Below, piece by piece: positions 1-7,684 of a stretch of DNA of 37,451 nt; position 1 is the first letter of the stretch; each line of letters starts with the position of its first letter. The notes under the pieces are model-generated. The model ran no database searches. It was not told the origin of the DNA and saw nothing but the letters and a program-made list of their open reading frames with translations. Position numbers and translations under genes: made by a program. The stretch is from Streptomyces antimicrobicus (GTDB lineage: Bacteria > Actinomycetota > Actinomycetes > Streptomycetales > Streptomycetaceae). The stretch is taken from the NCBI RefSeq assembly GCF_020532625.1, contig NZ_JAJAUY010000054.1, positions 1-37,451 on the forward strand, written 5' to 3'.

Positions 1-71
1 GTGTCGCGGCTCCGGCGCCCCGCGGTGCCGTGGTCCCTGCGGCGCGGGGTCCGGCCCTTGCCAGGTCGTGG

Positions 72-1634
72 TCATACGGCGGCCTCCGGGGCTGCGGCCC
101 AGGTCGGGGTGGTCCAGTGGCCCGGGACGCGGGCCTCCGGCGGGGCGGCGAAGGGGGTGGCCGCCGGCGCCGGGGCGCGGTGGGCGACCAGGTGCAGGTA
201 GGACTCGTGGAAGGCGGCGACCGTCTGCTCCACGTCGAACAGTTCCAGCGCCCGGGCCCGCGCGGCGGCCCCCAGCCGCTGCGCCCGCTCCGGGTCCTTC
301 AGCAGGGCCAGGCAGGAGTCGGCGAAGGCCTTCGGGTTGCGCGGCGGCACCACCAGCCCGGTGCCGCCCACCACTTCGCGGACCGCCCCGACGTCGGTGG
401 ACACGGTGGCCCGGCCGCTGAGCATCGCCTCGACCAGGCCGACGGGGAAGCCCTCGACGACGGACGACAGCACCGCGATCCGGCCCGTCCCGTACGCCTC
501 GGCGGCGGTCGGTGCCTCCGGGCCGCCGAGTTCCTCGAAGCCGACCGGGCTCTCCCCGGCGCTCACCGCGTCCGCGGCCTCGTCGGGGAACAGCTGGGCG
601 GCCAGCGACCGGCAGTCGGCCAGGTAGGCGCGGGCGGCGCCCGTGACGAACAGCCGCAACCGGGCCTGCGGCGCGTGCCGGCGGACTTCCGCGAACGCGT
701 GCAGCAGCCCGATGAGGTCCTTGGCCGGTTCCGCCCTGCCGACCCACACCACGGTGTCCGGGTCGCCCTGTTCGGTGGCCTCGCCGACGGTGGCGAATCG
801 GTCCGCCTCCATCCCCGGGTACACCGTCCGCTGCCGGTCCCGCGGTGCGCCGCACCGCTCCTGCCAGCGCCGTACGTGCGCGTTGCCGGGCGTGAGCAGG
901 TCCGCCTCGCGGTACACCTCGGCGGCCAGCCGCTGGTGGAACCCGGCGAGCAGGGCCCGGACGGCGGGCCGGCCGGCGGGGCCGTGCGGGCCGCGCAGGT
1001 AGTGCGCGCGCAGCGGGACGCCGTACTCGGTGACCAGCAGCGGCAGCCCGAAGAAGCGTTTGGCCACCAGTCCGGGCAGGGCCGGCACGCCGCCGCCCGC
1101 GGCATGGCAGACGTCGGCGGCGCCCAGCGACTCGTACCAGTCCAGCGACAGCGGGCGCAGCGCCCGCTCCAGCTCGTCGGTGAACGCGAGCAGGTCCGCC
1201 ACCGTCGCCGCCGCGGCCGTGCGGCTCACGCCCGGGACCCGGCAGGCGGCCTCGACCACGCGCAGGGCGGGCTCCGAGCGCAGGGCCGCGCCGAGCCCGC
1301 CGTGGTCGCGGGCGAGGCCGGCCAGTCCGTGGAGCCCGTCGGTGAAGGCGGGGCCGTCGGCGGCGCAGACGCCGGTCATCAGCCGGCCCAGGTGCTCCGC
1401 GAACCGCCGGCGCGCCCGGCGGCCCGGCCGCCGCCGGGCGCGGCCCTCGGGCGGGGCCCACAGCTCGGCCGTGTGTGCGACGACCGCCCGCTCCGCCCCC
1501 GCCTCGGGGTGCGGGCCGGGCTCGTGGTGCATCGCGTAGAGCTCGAACTCGTGCTGCGGAAGCCCGCGCACGAGCCGGTCGCACCACAGCCTGCTCTCAC
1601 CCGTGGTGAGCAGTCCGATCCGCACCGGCGACAC
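72..1634 (-). CDS. DUF3492-type GT4 glycosyltransferase (PelF-like)
   Basis: A 520-residue glycosyltransferase. Residues about 5-270 resemble DUF3492, the N-terminal half of PelF-type enzymes, with a characteristic opening (short strand, then W-C-D-R-L-V-R-G-L-P). Residues about 290-480 form a GT4 catalytic half with a V-G-R-x-E-P-x-K-D sugar-nucleotide segment and an E-x7-E motif (EGFPVGLVE). Such enzymes transfer a sugar from an NDP-sugar to a polysaccharide or glycan acceptor on the cytoplasmic side; the acceptor here is unknown. The GTG start at 1634 has a GGGAG ribosome site 7 bases upstream. The gene is monocistronic as far as visible, with a hairpin separating it from the gene upstream. 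No pel operon surrounds it, so a role in Pel polysaccharide is not supported. Family call is firm, substrate is not. Confidence 0.88.
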   Translation of the reverse strand: MSPVRIGLLTTGESRLWCDRLVRGLPQHEFELYAMHHEPGPHPEAGAERAVVAHTAELWAPPEGRARRRPGRRARRRFAEHLGRLMTGVCAADGPAFTDGLHGLAGLARDHGGLGAALRSEPALRVVEAACRVPGVSRTAAAATVADLLAFTDELERALRPLSLDWYESLGAADVCHAAGGGVPALPGLVAKRFFGLPLLVTEYGVPLRAHYLRGPHGPAGRPAVRALLAGFHQRLAAEVYREADLLTPGNAHVRRWQERCGAPRDRQRTVYPGMEADRFATVGEATEQGDPDTVVWVGRAEPAKDLIGLLHAFAEVRRHAPQARLRLFVTGAARAYLADCRSLAAQLFPDEAADAVSAGESPVGFEELGGPEAPTAAEAYGTGRIAVLSSVVEGFPVGLVEAMLSGRATVSTDVGAVREVVGGTGLVVPPRNPKAFADSCLALLKDPERAQRLGAAARARALELFDVEQTVAAFHESYLHLVAHRAPAPAATPFAAPPEARVPGHWTTPTWAAAPEAAV

Positions 1635-1704
1635 CCCCGTTCTCCCGTTGAGGCGGTCACCGTCGGCCCGGCGACCCGCCGCGGGGAGAACTCAAGCGGA
1701 TGTG

Positions 1705-1742
1705 CCGGTGGCGCGACGGACGGTTGTCCGCCGCGCCACCGG
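1705..1742 (-). terminator. hairpin downstream of the DUF3152 gene
   Basis: Perfect 11-bp stem (CCGGTGGCGCG with its complement, 1705-1715 and 1732-1742) with an inner GGAC/GTCC stem. It lies about 105 bases past the DUF3152 stop and before the glycosyltransferase start. There is no U-tract, as is common in Streptomyces. Confidence 0.5.
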
Positions 1743-1846
1743 AAGGGGTGAAGAGTCGTAACTTTCCCGTACGGGTCGCGTTCGACCGCGCTAGCCGCAC
1801 CCGGCGGGCCGGGGCGACGGCCGGGGCCACGACGGCGGCCCGGGCC

Positions 1847-3541
1847 TCACTCGCCCGGGTACACCCAGGGGTTGGGCCTGCACTTGACGCCGTCGATGTC
1901 GAGCGACTTGGTCTGCTGCTGCATGATCGGCGCGAGCGCGCCGGGCGTGCGGCAGTTCACGTGGCCGTGGCCGAGCCGGTGGCCGACCTCGTGGTTGATG
2001 AGCATCTGCCGGTAGGCGAACATCTGCTCCTGGCCGAACGTCGGCGAGCCCTGGGCCCACCGGAAGGCGTTGATCATCACGCGGTCGGTGGCGGCGGAGT
2101 CGCAGGAGACGTTGTCGACGGTGGTGTCCAGGCCGGACTTGGCGCACCAGACGCCGGTGGTGCCGGGGCTGGCCAGGGTGATCACGAAGTCGACCTCGCC
2201 GGACGGCACCCGCTCGAAGCTCATCGCGCCGTCGTGCGCCCAGCTCCTGGGGTCGTTGAGGGTGCGCTGGACGGCTTCGGCGAAGAGGTCCCCGTCCAGG
2301 CCGAGGCCCTGCTCGACGTCGACGCGGTAGCGGACCGCCTGGCCCTTGCCGGGCCCCTTGGCGCCGGTCTGCACGGTGTCGAACGTGTTCGGGCCCTTGA
2401 GCCCGCCGTCGAGCGCGAACACCTCGGCCATCTTCTGCTCGTACGTCTTCTCCGGCGGGGCCTGCGGGGGGACGGCCTGGGCCGGGGGCGGGGTCGGGGT
2501 CGGCCGGTCGTCGGAACGGGAGGCCGGCGAGCGGCCGGGCGCGGCTCGGTCGCGCGCGTCGTCGCCGGGCGCGTGGGCGCTCAGCGGGCCGCCGTCGCCG
2601 TCCAGGGCGGCCTGCCCGGCGACGACCACGGCGAGCACCGTGGTGACGGCGGCCGCCGCCACGCCGGTGTACCTGGCGATCTTCCCGCCGCGGTGGACCG
2701 GCTTCGGCTGCCGCTGCGCCTCGGTCGCGGGAGCGGTCCCGGGAGCGGTCCCGGTGGCCGCCTCGGTGGCCGTCTCGGGCGCTTCGGCCGGGGCCGGGAT
2801 CCGGCGGTGGGCGCCGGTGGAGGTGACGGGGTCCGCTCCGGCGGGCCTGGCCGTCGCCGCCGTGCGCTGCCCGGGCAGGGTGACCCGGGGCACCCCGCGC
2901 CAGTCGCCGTAGCGGGCGCCGGCGTCCTGGTGACCGGGGCCGTGGACGGGCGCGGCGCCCCAGACGTCGTCGGGGTCGGCCAGGTCGGGGCCGGGGGCGC
3001 GGCCCCGGCCGGGGCCCGGTTCGTCGTGCTGCGGGTGGCCTGCGGAGGTGTCGCGGTCGCGGGTGCCGTACGACGCGGTGCCGTAGGAGTGGTGGGCGTC
3101 GTACGGGTCGTGGGCGTCGTACGGGTCGTAGGAGGCCGGGGCGAAGGCGTCGTACGCGGGCCCGTGGGCCGGGGCGAAGGCGTCGTAGGACGGCCCGTGG
3201 GCCGGGGCGAAGGCGTCGTAGGACGGCTCGGGGGCCGGGGCGAAGGCGTCGTAGGACGGCTCGTACGACGGCTCGTACGACGGGGCGAAGGCCTCGTGGG
3301 AGCCCGGGTAGGACGCCCCGTACCCGAGGTCGAACGGCGGCGGAGCCTGCTGGTACTGCTGCTGAGCCTGCTGGTACTGCGGGGGAGCCTGCTGGTACTG
3401 CGGCGGAGCGTGGTGGTGGTAGGGGTCGTGGCCCGCCTCGGGTGCGGCGGGCCGGCGACTGCCGCCCGGGGCGGCCGCCGGTTCCGGCTCCGGGGTGCGG
3501 GGCCGGGCCGGGGCCGGGTTTTTGCGACTATGTCGTCCCAC
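1847..3541 (-). CDS. DUF3152 membrane protein with metzincin-type zinc motif
   Basis: A 564-residue protein in three parts. Residues 1-280 are low complexity, rich in Pro, Tyr, Gln and Ala, with Q-Y-Q-Q-A repeats and 11-residue Y-D-A-F-A-P-A repeats. Residues about 287-307 are a single hydrophobic segment. Residues about 365-563 are the DUF3152 domain, predicted outside the cell. The domain holds H-E-V-G-H-R-L-G-H-G-H at residues 517-527, which fits the HExxHxxGxxH zinc signature of metzincin proteases. A proteolytic role is therefore plausible, but no substrate is known. The GTG start at 3541 lies 5 bases after the stop of the hydrolase gene upstream, with a GAGGG ribosome site inside that gene's end, so the two are probably cotranscribed. 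From memory the M. tuberculosis counterpart is Rv3207c, which also neighbours TetR and DUF3107 genes. Confidence 0.85.
   Translation of the reverse strand: MGRHSRKNPAPARPRTPEPEPAAAPGGSRRPAAPEAGHDPYHHHAPPQYQQAPPQYQQAQQQYQQAPPPFDLGYGASYPGSHEAFAPSYEPSYEPSYDAFAPAPEPSYDAFAPAHGPSYDAFAPAHGPAYDAFAPASYDPYDAHDPYDAHHSYGTASYGTRDRDTSAGHPQHDEPGPGRGRAPGPDLADPDDVWGAAPVHGPGHQDAGARYGDWRGVPRVTLPGQRTAATARPAGADPVTSTGAHRRIPAPAEAPETATEAATGTAPGTAPATEAQRQPKPVHRGGKIARYTGVAAAAVTTVLAVVVAGQAALDGDGGPLSAHAPGDDARDRAAPGRSPASRSDDRPTPTPPPAQAVPPQAPPEKTYEQKMAEVFALDGGLKGPNTFDTVQTGAKGPGKGQAVRYRVDVEQGLGLDGDLFAEAVQRTLNDPRSWAHDGAMSFERVPSGEVDFVITLASPGTTGVWCAKSGLDTTVDNVSCDSAATDRVMINAFRWAQGSPTFGQEQMFAYRQMLINHEVGHRLGHGHVNCRTPGALAPIMQQQTKSLDIDGVKCRPNPWVYPGE
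3135..3290. repeat. 33-bp and 12-bp tandem repeats inside the DUF3152 gene
   Basis: Four copies of a 20-base core recur every 33 bases at 3135, 3168, 3201 and 3234, encoding Y-D-A-F-A-P-A units in the cytoplasmic tail. They are followed by shorter 12-base repeats encoding S-Y-E-P/S-Y-D. Near identity at DNA level suggests expansion by slippage or unequal crossing-over. Confidence 0.8.
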
Positions 3542-3546
3542 CGCTG

Positions 3547-4524
3547 TCAGCCCTCGCCGTCCCGGCGCGCGGCCGTGTCCCGGAGCAGGTCACGGAAGGC
3601 CGACGCCACGATCTCGGGGTACTCCATCATCGCCACGTGCCCGGCGGCGGGCAGGCACACCAGCCGGGAGCCGCGGAAGGCGGCGGCCGCCTTGTGGGCC
3701 ATGCGGTACGAGACGAGCTGGTCCCGGCCGCCGTAGACGAGCAGGGTCGGGGCGAGCACGCGGCCCGCCTGGCGCCACAGTCCGTGCTGGCCGCCGAGCG
3801 TGTACGCGTCGACGATGCCGCGCGAGGACCGGGTCATGGCCTCCCAGAAGTGGGGCAGCGCCATGCGGCGTTCCATCTCCTCGACGGCGTGGCGGAAGGC
3901 CTCCGGCGTCACCTGGGAGGGGTCGCCGTAGCAGAGCCCCATCACGCCGCGGGTGCGCTGTTCCGCCGTCAGGTCCCGGGTGAGCCGGGAGAAGAAGGGG
4001 CCCGCGCCGGGCAGCGCGAGCAGGGCGGTCGGCACGGCCGACCTCTGCACCCGCAGTTCCGGCAGCGCCGGCGAGACCAGGGTGAGGGTGCGCACGAGGT
4101 CCGGGCGGACGGCCGCGACCCGGGTGGCGACGGCCCCGCCGAGGGAGTTGCCGAACAGGTGCACGGGTCCGCGGCCGGCGGCGTCGAGGTGCCGGATCAC
4201 CGCCCGGGCGAGGCCGGTGACGGAGTAGTCGCGGTCGGCGGGCGGCGGCGAGTCGCCGAAGCCGGGCAGGTCGACGGCCTCGCCGTCGAGGCTGTCCTCG
4301 AGCTCGGCCATCAGCGCCGACCAGTTCTGCGAGGAGCCGCCGAGTCCGTGGACGAACAGGGCGGGCGGCAGACCGGTGCGGGCGGGCGGACGGGACCGGA
4401 CGGTGAGCGTCAGCCCGGGCAGCGCGACCCGGCGCAGCTGCTCCCCCTCGGCCACCCGGACCGCGTTCACCTGGGAGGTCACGGTGGCGGCGGCCCGTAC
4501 ACCCGGCAGCTCGGTCGAAGACAT
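3547..4524 (-). CDS. alpha/beta-fold hydrolase
   Basis: A 325-residue alpha/beta hydrolase. The oxyanion segment H-G-L-G-G-S is near residue 60, the nucleophile elbow is G-N-S-L-G-G, the acid is in G-G-R-D-Q-L, and the histidine is in A-A-G-H-V-A. The full Ser-Asp-His triad is present, so it should be an active esterase, lipase or C-C hydrolase of unknown substrate. There is no signal peptide, so it is cytoplasmic. The ATG at 4524 sits 7 bases after a TAACAT -10 box and lacks a ribosome site, so the transcript is probably leaderless. It is the first gene of a likely two-gene unit with the DUF3152 gene. Confidence 0.88.
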   Translation of the reverse strand: MSSTELPGVRAAATVTSQVNAVRVAEGEQLRRVALPGLTLTVRSRPPARTGLPPALFVHGLGGSSQNWSALMAELEDSLDGEAVDLPGFGDSPPPADRDYSVTGLARAVIRHLDAAGRGPVHLFGNSLGGAVATRVAAVRPDLVRTLTLVSPALPELRVQRSAVPTALLALPGAGPFFSRLTRDLTAEQRTRGVMGLCYGDPSQVTPEAFRHAVEEMERRMALPHFWEAMTRSSRGIVDAYTLGGQHGLWRQAGRVLAPTLLVYGGRDQLVSYRMAHKAAAAFRGSRLVCLPAAGHVAMMEYPEIVASAFRDLLRDTAARRDGEG

Positions 4525-4531
4525 GGGGGCA

Positions 4532-4537
4532 ATGTTA
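4532..4537 (-). promoter_or_regulatory. -10 box for leaderless hydrolase gene
   Basis: TAACAT on the minus strand, 7 bases before the ATG at 4524. This spacing places the transcription start at or next to the start codon. No convincing -35 box is seen. Confidence 0.45.
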
Positions 4538-4643
4538 CGAGACGATCACGCCCGAACCGCTGTGTTCGCGGTCACAGGTCCGCATAGCGCTGCCTTGCGC
4601 CACCTCCTAGGCTCGTACTGAGCGATGGAAAGAGGGGAGCGGT

Positions 4644-4859
4644 ATGAGTGTCGACCCTGACGAGCCGGAAACCTTCCTGGACGAGGTCCCGGACGCGCTG
4701 GACGCGGAGGCGCCCGAGGCGGACGCCGCGGAGCAGCACACCGAGCTCAGCCCGCGCGGCGACGACCCGCTCACGGGGCGCGAGTCCGCGGAGGCCGCGG
4801 ACGCCGACGCCGCCGAGCAGGCCAGAGTGGTGACGCTCGACGAGGAGGAGTACCGCTGA
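4644..4859 (+). CDS. small acidic protein, function unknown
   Basis: A 71-residue, strongly acidic protein, rich in Asp, Glu and Ala, with a single short basic stretch and no Cys, no membrane segment and no signal peptide. A clear GGGGAG ribosome site lies 5 bases before the ATG. It reads as largely disordered. I recognise it only as a conserved Streptomyces hypothetical protein. A GC-rich hairpin follows it, so it is probably transcribed alone, ahead of the TetR gene. Confidence 0.7.
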   Translation: MSVDPDEPETFLDEVPDALDAEAPEADAAEQHTELSPRGDDPLTGRESAEAADADAAEQARVVTLDEEEYR

Positions 4860-4883
4860 CGGGCGGCGGACGAGGTCGCAAGC

Positions 4884-4909
4884 CCCGGCCCGGCCGTGCT
4901 CGGGCCGGG
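4884..4909 (+). terminator. probable terminator after the small acidic protein
   Basis: 9-bp perfect stem CCCGGCCCG/CGGGCCGGG around an 8-base loop, 25 bases after the stop codon. No U-tract. Confidence 0.5.
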
Positions 4910-4979
4910 CGCTGACCAGGCCGGGAGCGTCCCCGGCGACCGTCCGCACCGCGAGAAATCTCGGTCCGGACCCCCCAGA

Positions 4980-5001
4980 TTCGGTTACCGAAAAGTACGA
5001 T
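4980..5001 (+). promoter_or_regulatory. TetR gene promoter with operator-like palindrome
   Basis: TTCGGTTACCGAA (4980-4992) is a perfect 6-1-6 palindrome lying directly before a TACGAT -10 box (4996-5001). A protein bound there would block the promoter, so this is a good autorepression site for the TetR protein encoded downstream. Two more palindromes lie just upstream: CGAGAAATCTCG and GGTCCGGACC (4963-4972). Confidence 0.55.
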
Positions 5002-5050
5002 GGCGGCCGGCGCACAGCGCACTGTGTTCTTAGAGAAAGTGGGAGGCGGC

Positions 5051-5692
5051 GTGACAGCCATCGAGCAGACCGAGGCGGCGCGCCCGCGGGGCACGCGACT
5101 GCCGCGCCGAGCCCGACGCAACCAGCTGCTGGGCGCGGCCCAGGAAGTCTTCGTGGCGCAGGGGTACCACGCGGCGGCGATGGACGACATCGCCGAGCGC
5201 GCCGGGGTCAGCAAGCCCGTGCTCTACCAGCACTTCCCCGGCAAGCTCGACCTCTACCTGGCGCTGCTGGACCAGCACTGCGAGGCGCTGCTGCAGGCGG
5301 TGCGCGGGGCGCTCGCCTCGACGACGGACAACAAGCTCCGCGTCGCGGCGACCATGGACGCCTATTTCGCTTACGTGGAGGACGAGGGCGGCGCGTTCCG
5401 CCTGGTCTTCGAGTCCGACCTGACCAACGAGCCGGCGGTGCGGGAGCGGGTCGACCGGGTCTCGCTGCAGTGCGCGGAGGCGATCTCCGACGTCATCGCG
5501 GAGGACACGGGGCTGTCCAAGGACGAGTCCATGCTGCTGGCCGTGGGCCTGGGCGGGGTGTCGCAGGTGGTGGCCCGCTACTGGCTGTCGAGCGAGAGCC
5601 CGGTCGAGCGGGACACGGCGGTGTCGCTGCTGACCTCCCTGGCCTGGCGCGGTATCGCCGGCTTCCCGCTGCACGGCAGCGAAGGCCACTGA
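5051..5692 (+). CDS. TetR/AcrR-family transcriptional regulator
   Basis: A 213-residue regulator. Residues about 20-68 are the TetR DNA-binding domain: a helix with G-A-A-Q-E-V-F, then M-D-D-I-A-E-R-A-G-V-S-K-P-V-L-Y-Q-H-F, the typical helix-turn-helix. The rest is a helical ligand/dimer domain. I chose the GTG at 5051 because GGGAGG lies 4 bases upstream and because the earlier in-frame ATG at 5000 overlaps the -10 box (4996-5001), so it cannot be on the mRNA. It is followed by the DUF3107 gene. From memory this matches M. tuberculosis Rv3208 next to Rv3208A. The target genes are unknown, but the palindrome in its own promoter suggests autoregulation. Confidence 0.9.
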   Translation: MTAIEQTEAARPRGTRLPRRARRNQLLGAAQEVFVAQGYHAAAMDDIAERAGVSKPVLYQHFPGKLDLYLALLDQHCEALLQAVRGALASTTDNKLRVAATMDAYFAYVEDEGGAFRLVFESDLTNEPAVRERVDRVSLQCAEAISDVIAEDTGLSKDESMLLAVGLGGVSQVVARYWLSSESPVERDTAVSLLTSLAWRGIAGFPLHGSEGH

Positions 5693-5818
5693 CGGCCGCG
5701 GGGCGCTGTTCGCTCGCAGCGTGTCCGCCGTAGGCATGTGGTGTCCTCTCTCCGGGCTAATGTGGGCGGCGTACGGCGCGGACAGTCGCGCGAACCGGAC
5801 CGTCGGAGGGACATAGCC

Positions 5819-6046
5819 GTGGAGGTCAAGATCGGCGTGCAGCACGCACCCCGCGAGATCGTGCTGGAGAGCGACCAGGGCGCCGAGGAGCTCGAGGCGG
5901 TCGTCGCCGACGCCCTCTCCGGGAAGACGTCGCTGCTGAGCCTGACCGACATCCGGGGCCGCAAGGTGCTGGTGCCGGCGGACCGCCTCGCGTACGTCGA
6001 CCTGGGCGAGCCCACGCAGCGCAAGGTCGGCTTCGGCGCCGTCTGA
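5819..6046 (+). CDS. DUF3107 domain protein
   Basis: A 75-residue protein matching the DUF3107 family over its full length: V-E-V-K-I-G-V-Q at the N terminus, a K-V-L-V-P-A-D-R segment in the middle, and a K-V-G-F-G-A end. The function of the family is unknown; it is widespread in actinobacteria. The GTG at 5819 is preferred over an upstream ATG because GGAGGG lies 8 bases before it and the family starts here. It follows the TetR gene by about 125 bases in the same direction, and the pairing is conserved in M. tuberculosis (Rv3208-Rv3208A, from memory). A strong terminator hairpin follows. Confidence 0.92.
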   Translation: MEVKIGVQHAPREIVLESDQGAEELEAVVADALSGKTSLLSLTDIRGRKVLVPADRLAYVDLGEPTQRKVGFGAV

Positions 6047-6068
6047 GAAGCGGCCGAACTGCTGTGAC

Positions 6069-6097
6069 ACGGCCCGGTGGTTGTTCCACCGGGCCGT
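6069..6097 (+). terminator. intrinsic terminator after the DUF3107 gene
   Basis: Perfect 12-bp stem ACGGCCCGGTGG/CCACCGGGCCGT with a TTGTT loop, followed by a T-rich run (6097-6110). Confidence 0.88.
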
Positions 6098-6165
6098 TTC
6101 CGTTTCTTCCGCTTCGGGTAGGACCGCAGTGATCCGGTTGGCCCCTGACGCATGGGAGGGACCTC

Positions 6166-6468
6166 ATGCTGCTGTTGGAGGCGCTCGGCGCCGCTGTGCT
6201 CGGCCTCGCCCTGTCCGGCCTGGCCGTCAGAGCGCTGGCCCGGCGGCTGCCCGCCGCGTGGACGGTGCTGGTCAGCGGTGTGGCCGGAGCGCTCTTCGGG
6301 GCGTACCTCACGCATTTCGCCCTCGGCCCGGGTCACCACACGCTCACCGCCACGCTGGTGGGCGCCGTCCTGGTCTCGGCCGTGGTGCTGTCCCTGCTGC
6401 TGCGCCCGGCGGCGGGAGCGGGGCGAGCCGCCCGCAGGGCTCCGTTTTCGCTTCCGTCGGGGGGCTGA
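6166..6468 (+). CDS. small integral membrane protein, unknown function
   Basis: A 100-residue hydrophobic protein with three likely membrane helices, at about residues 2-25, 33-52 and 60-82, and a short basic tail. GGGAGG lies about 6 bases before the ATG. There are no catalytic motifs and I do not recognise a family. It sits between two strong hairpins, so it is probably a single-gene unit. Confidence 0.7.
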   Translation: MLLLEALGAAVLGLALSGLAVRALARRLPAAWTVLVSGVAGALFGAYLTHFALGPGHHTLTATLVGAVLVSAVVLSLLLRPAAGAGRAARRAPFSLPSGG

Positions 6469-6496
6469 CGGCGGGTCGGGCCGGCCCTCCTGACAC

Positions 6497-6535
6497 ACGG
6501 CGGCCCCGGCGGACGTGGTCCGCCGGGGCCGTCGT
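6497..6535. terminator. bidirectional terminator between convergent genes
   Basis: 17-bp stem with one mismatch (core CGGCCCCGGCGGA/TCCGCCGGGGCCG, 6501-6513 and 6519-6531), loop CGTGG. It lies between the small membrane protein gene and the convergent ferritin-like gene. Confidence 0.8.
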
Positions 6536-6568
6536 CGCAGCACGGGCGCGGGGCCCGTACGGGCCGCG

Positions 6569-7315
6569 TCAGGCCGCGAGGCCGAGGGCCGCCATGCGCT
6601 TGGTGTGGGCCTTGGTGATGCGGGCGAACATCTCGCCCACGGCCGCCAGGTCGAAGCCGGCCGCCATCCCGTCGACGCCGCCGACCAGCATGGTCGACAG
6701 CGCGTCGCGCTCGGCGACGACCCGCTGGGCCTGCGAGAGCGCCTCGCCCATCAGCCGCCGCGCCCACAGGGCGAGCCGGCCGCCGACCCGAGGGTCGGCC
6801 TCGATCGCGGCGCGCACCTTCTCCACGGCGAAGTGGCCGTGCCCGGTGTCGTCCAGCACGCCCAGCACCAGGGCGCGGGTGTCGGCGTCCAGGTGGGTGG
6901 CCACCTCGCGGTAGAAGTCGCTGGCGATCGAGTCGCCGACGTACGCCTTGACCAGGCCCTCCAGCCAGTCCGAGGGAGCGGTCTGGCGGTGGAAGTCGTC
7001 CACGCCCTTGGCGAAGGGCTCCATCGAGGCGGTCGGCTCGGCGTCGATCGCGGTCAGCCGGTCCCGCAGCCGCTCGAAGTGGTGGAACTCGGCAGAGGCC
7101 ATCTTCGCCAGCTCCGCCTTGTCGGCGAGCGTCGGCGCGAGCTTCGCGTCCTCGGCGAGCCGCTCGAAGGCCGCGAGCTCGCCGTACGCCAGCGCGCCGA
7201 GCAGGTCCACGACGGCGGCCCGGTACTGCGGGGAGGCGGAGGCCTGGTCCCAGGACTGGGCGGCGATTCCGGTGAGCCCCTCGTCGGCGGGCGATGCGTT
7301 ATCTACGGTCGACAT
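6569..7315 (-). CDS. ferritin-like (MiaE-like) protein
   Basis: A 248-residue helical protein of the ferritin-like/MiaE-like family (tRNA-(ms2io6A)-hydroxylase-like). The diagnostic stretches are L-G-A-L-A-Y-G-E-L-A-A-F-E-R-L near residue 40, E-F-H-H-F-E-R-L near 75, and D-D-T-G-H-G-H-F-A-V-E-K further on. The E...E-x2-H pairs could bind a di-iron centre. True MiaE activity is not established for this actinobacterial branch. The ATG at 7315 fits the usual start of homologues; a GTG at 7366 would add 17 residues but has no ribosome site. It is divergent from the RNA helicase gene, as Rv3210c is from rhlE in M. tuberculosis (from memory). Confidence 0.85.
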   Translation of the reverse strand: MSTVDNASPADEGLTGIAAQSWDQASASPQYRAAVVDLLGALAYGELAAFERLAEDAKLAPTLADKAELAKMASAEFHHFERLRDRLTAIDAEPTASMEPFAKGVDDFHRQTAPSDWLEGLVKAYVGDSIASDFYREVATHLDADTRALVLGVLDDTGHGHFAVEKVRAAIEADPRVGGRLALWARRLMGEALSQAQRVVAERDALSTMLVGGVDGMAAGFDLAAVGEMFARITKAHTKRMAALGLAA

Positions 7316-7394
7316 GCTCCGCACAATAGCCCGCCGGGCGGGCCCGGGAAGCACCTGGTCAGTCACGGTCCGGACGCCGACGTGATGAATTCGC

Positions 7395-7425
7395 CGGACA
7401 CACCTGCGGGATTTCGGGGTACAGT
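7395..7425 (+). promoter_or_regulatory. probable promoter of the helicase gene
   Basis: -10 box TACAGT (7420-7425) with a weak -35-like CGGACA (7395-7400) 19 bases upstream. It would give a leader of about 255 bases. Confidence 0.45.
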
Positions 7426-7431
7426 GCTATA

Positions 7432-7684
7432 GCGCCTGCCGAATACTCGGCGGGCCATCCGAATGAGGATGCCCGGTCGGTGGCCCGATCGGCTCCAACC
7501 GACCGCCCTCCGCGTGGTTGCACGTTCGTGCGTGCCACTGCCACGAGGGGCCCCCTCAGCGGCACGAGCGCTTGAGCGAAGGCAGTGGTCCCGCGCAGCT
7601 TCGTACGTAGTAGTACTGCAAGCCAGGCACGGTACGACCCCCCTCTCGCCGCCTCGCGCCGCGTCTCACAGAAGAGGCAGCACC
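7432..7684 (+). other. long structured 5' leader of the DEAD-box helicase gene
   Basis: The leader has several inverted repeats: GCCTGCCGA/TCGGCGGGC (7434-7442, 7447-7455), CGGTCGGT/ACCGACCG (7474-7481, 7498-7505), and CCACTGCC/GGCAGTGG (7535-7542, 7581-7588) enclosing a GAGGG/CCCTC hairpin. An in-frame ATG at 7463 would turn it into 74 extra residues, but those are Arg/Pro/Ser-rich and have no resemblance to the helicase family. I read it as untranslated RNA. Confidence 0.5.

Noticed and set aside
1..201. Open frame from the left edge on the plus strand
   Set aside because: Arg/Gly/Pro-rich antisense shadow of the glycosyltransferase gene; no start signal.
1700..3736. Very long open frame on the plus strand opposite the DUF3152 gene
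   Set aside because: Low-complexity Gly/Arg/Val shadow caused by GC bias; the opposite strand carries a recognisable domain and ribosome site.
5000..5050. ATG 5000 as the TetR start
   Set aside because: It overlaps the -10 box and has no ribosome site; GTG 5051 has GGGAGG.
7463..7684. N-terminal extension of the helicase from ATG 7463
   Set aside because: The 74 added residues are Arg/Pro/Ser-rich, unlike any helicase start, and coincide with strong inverted repeats. I treat it as leader RNA.
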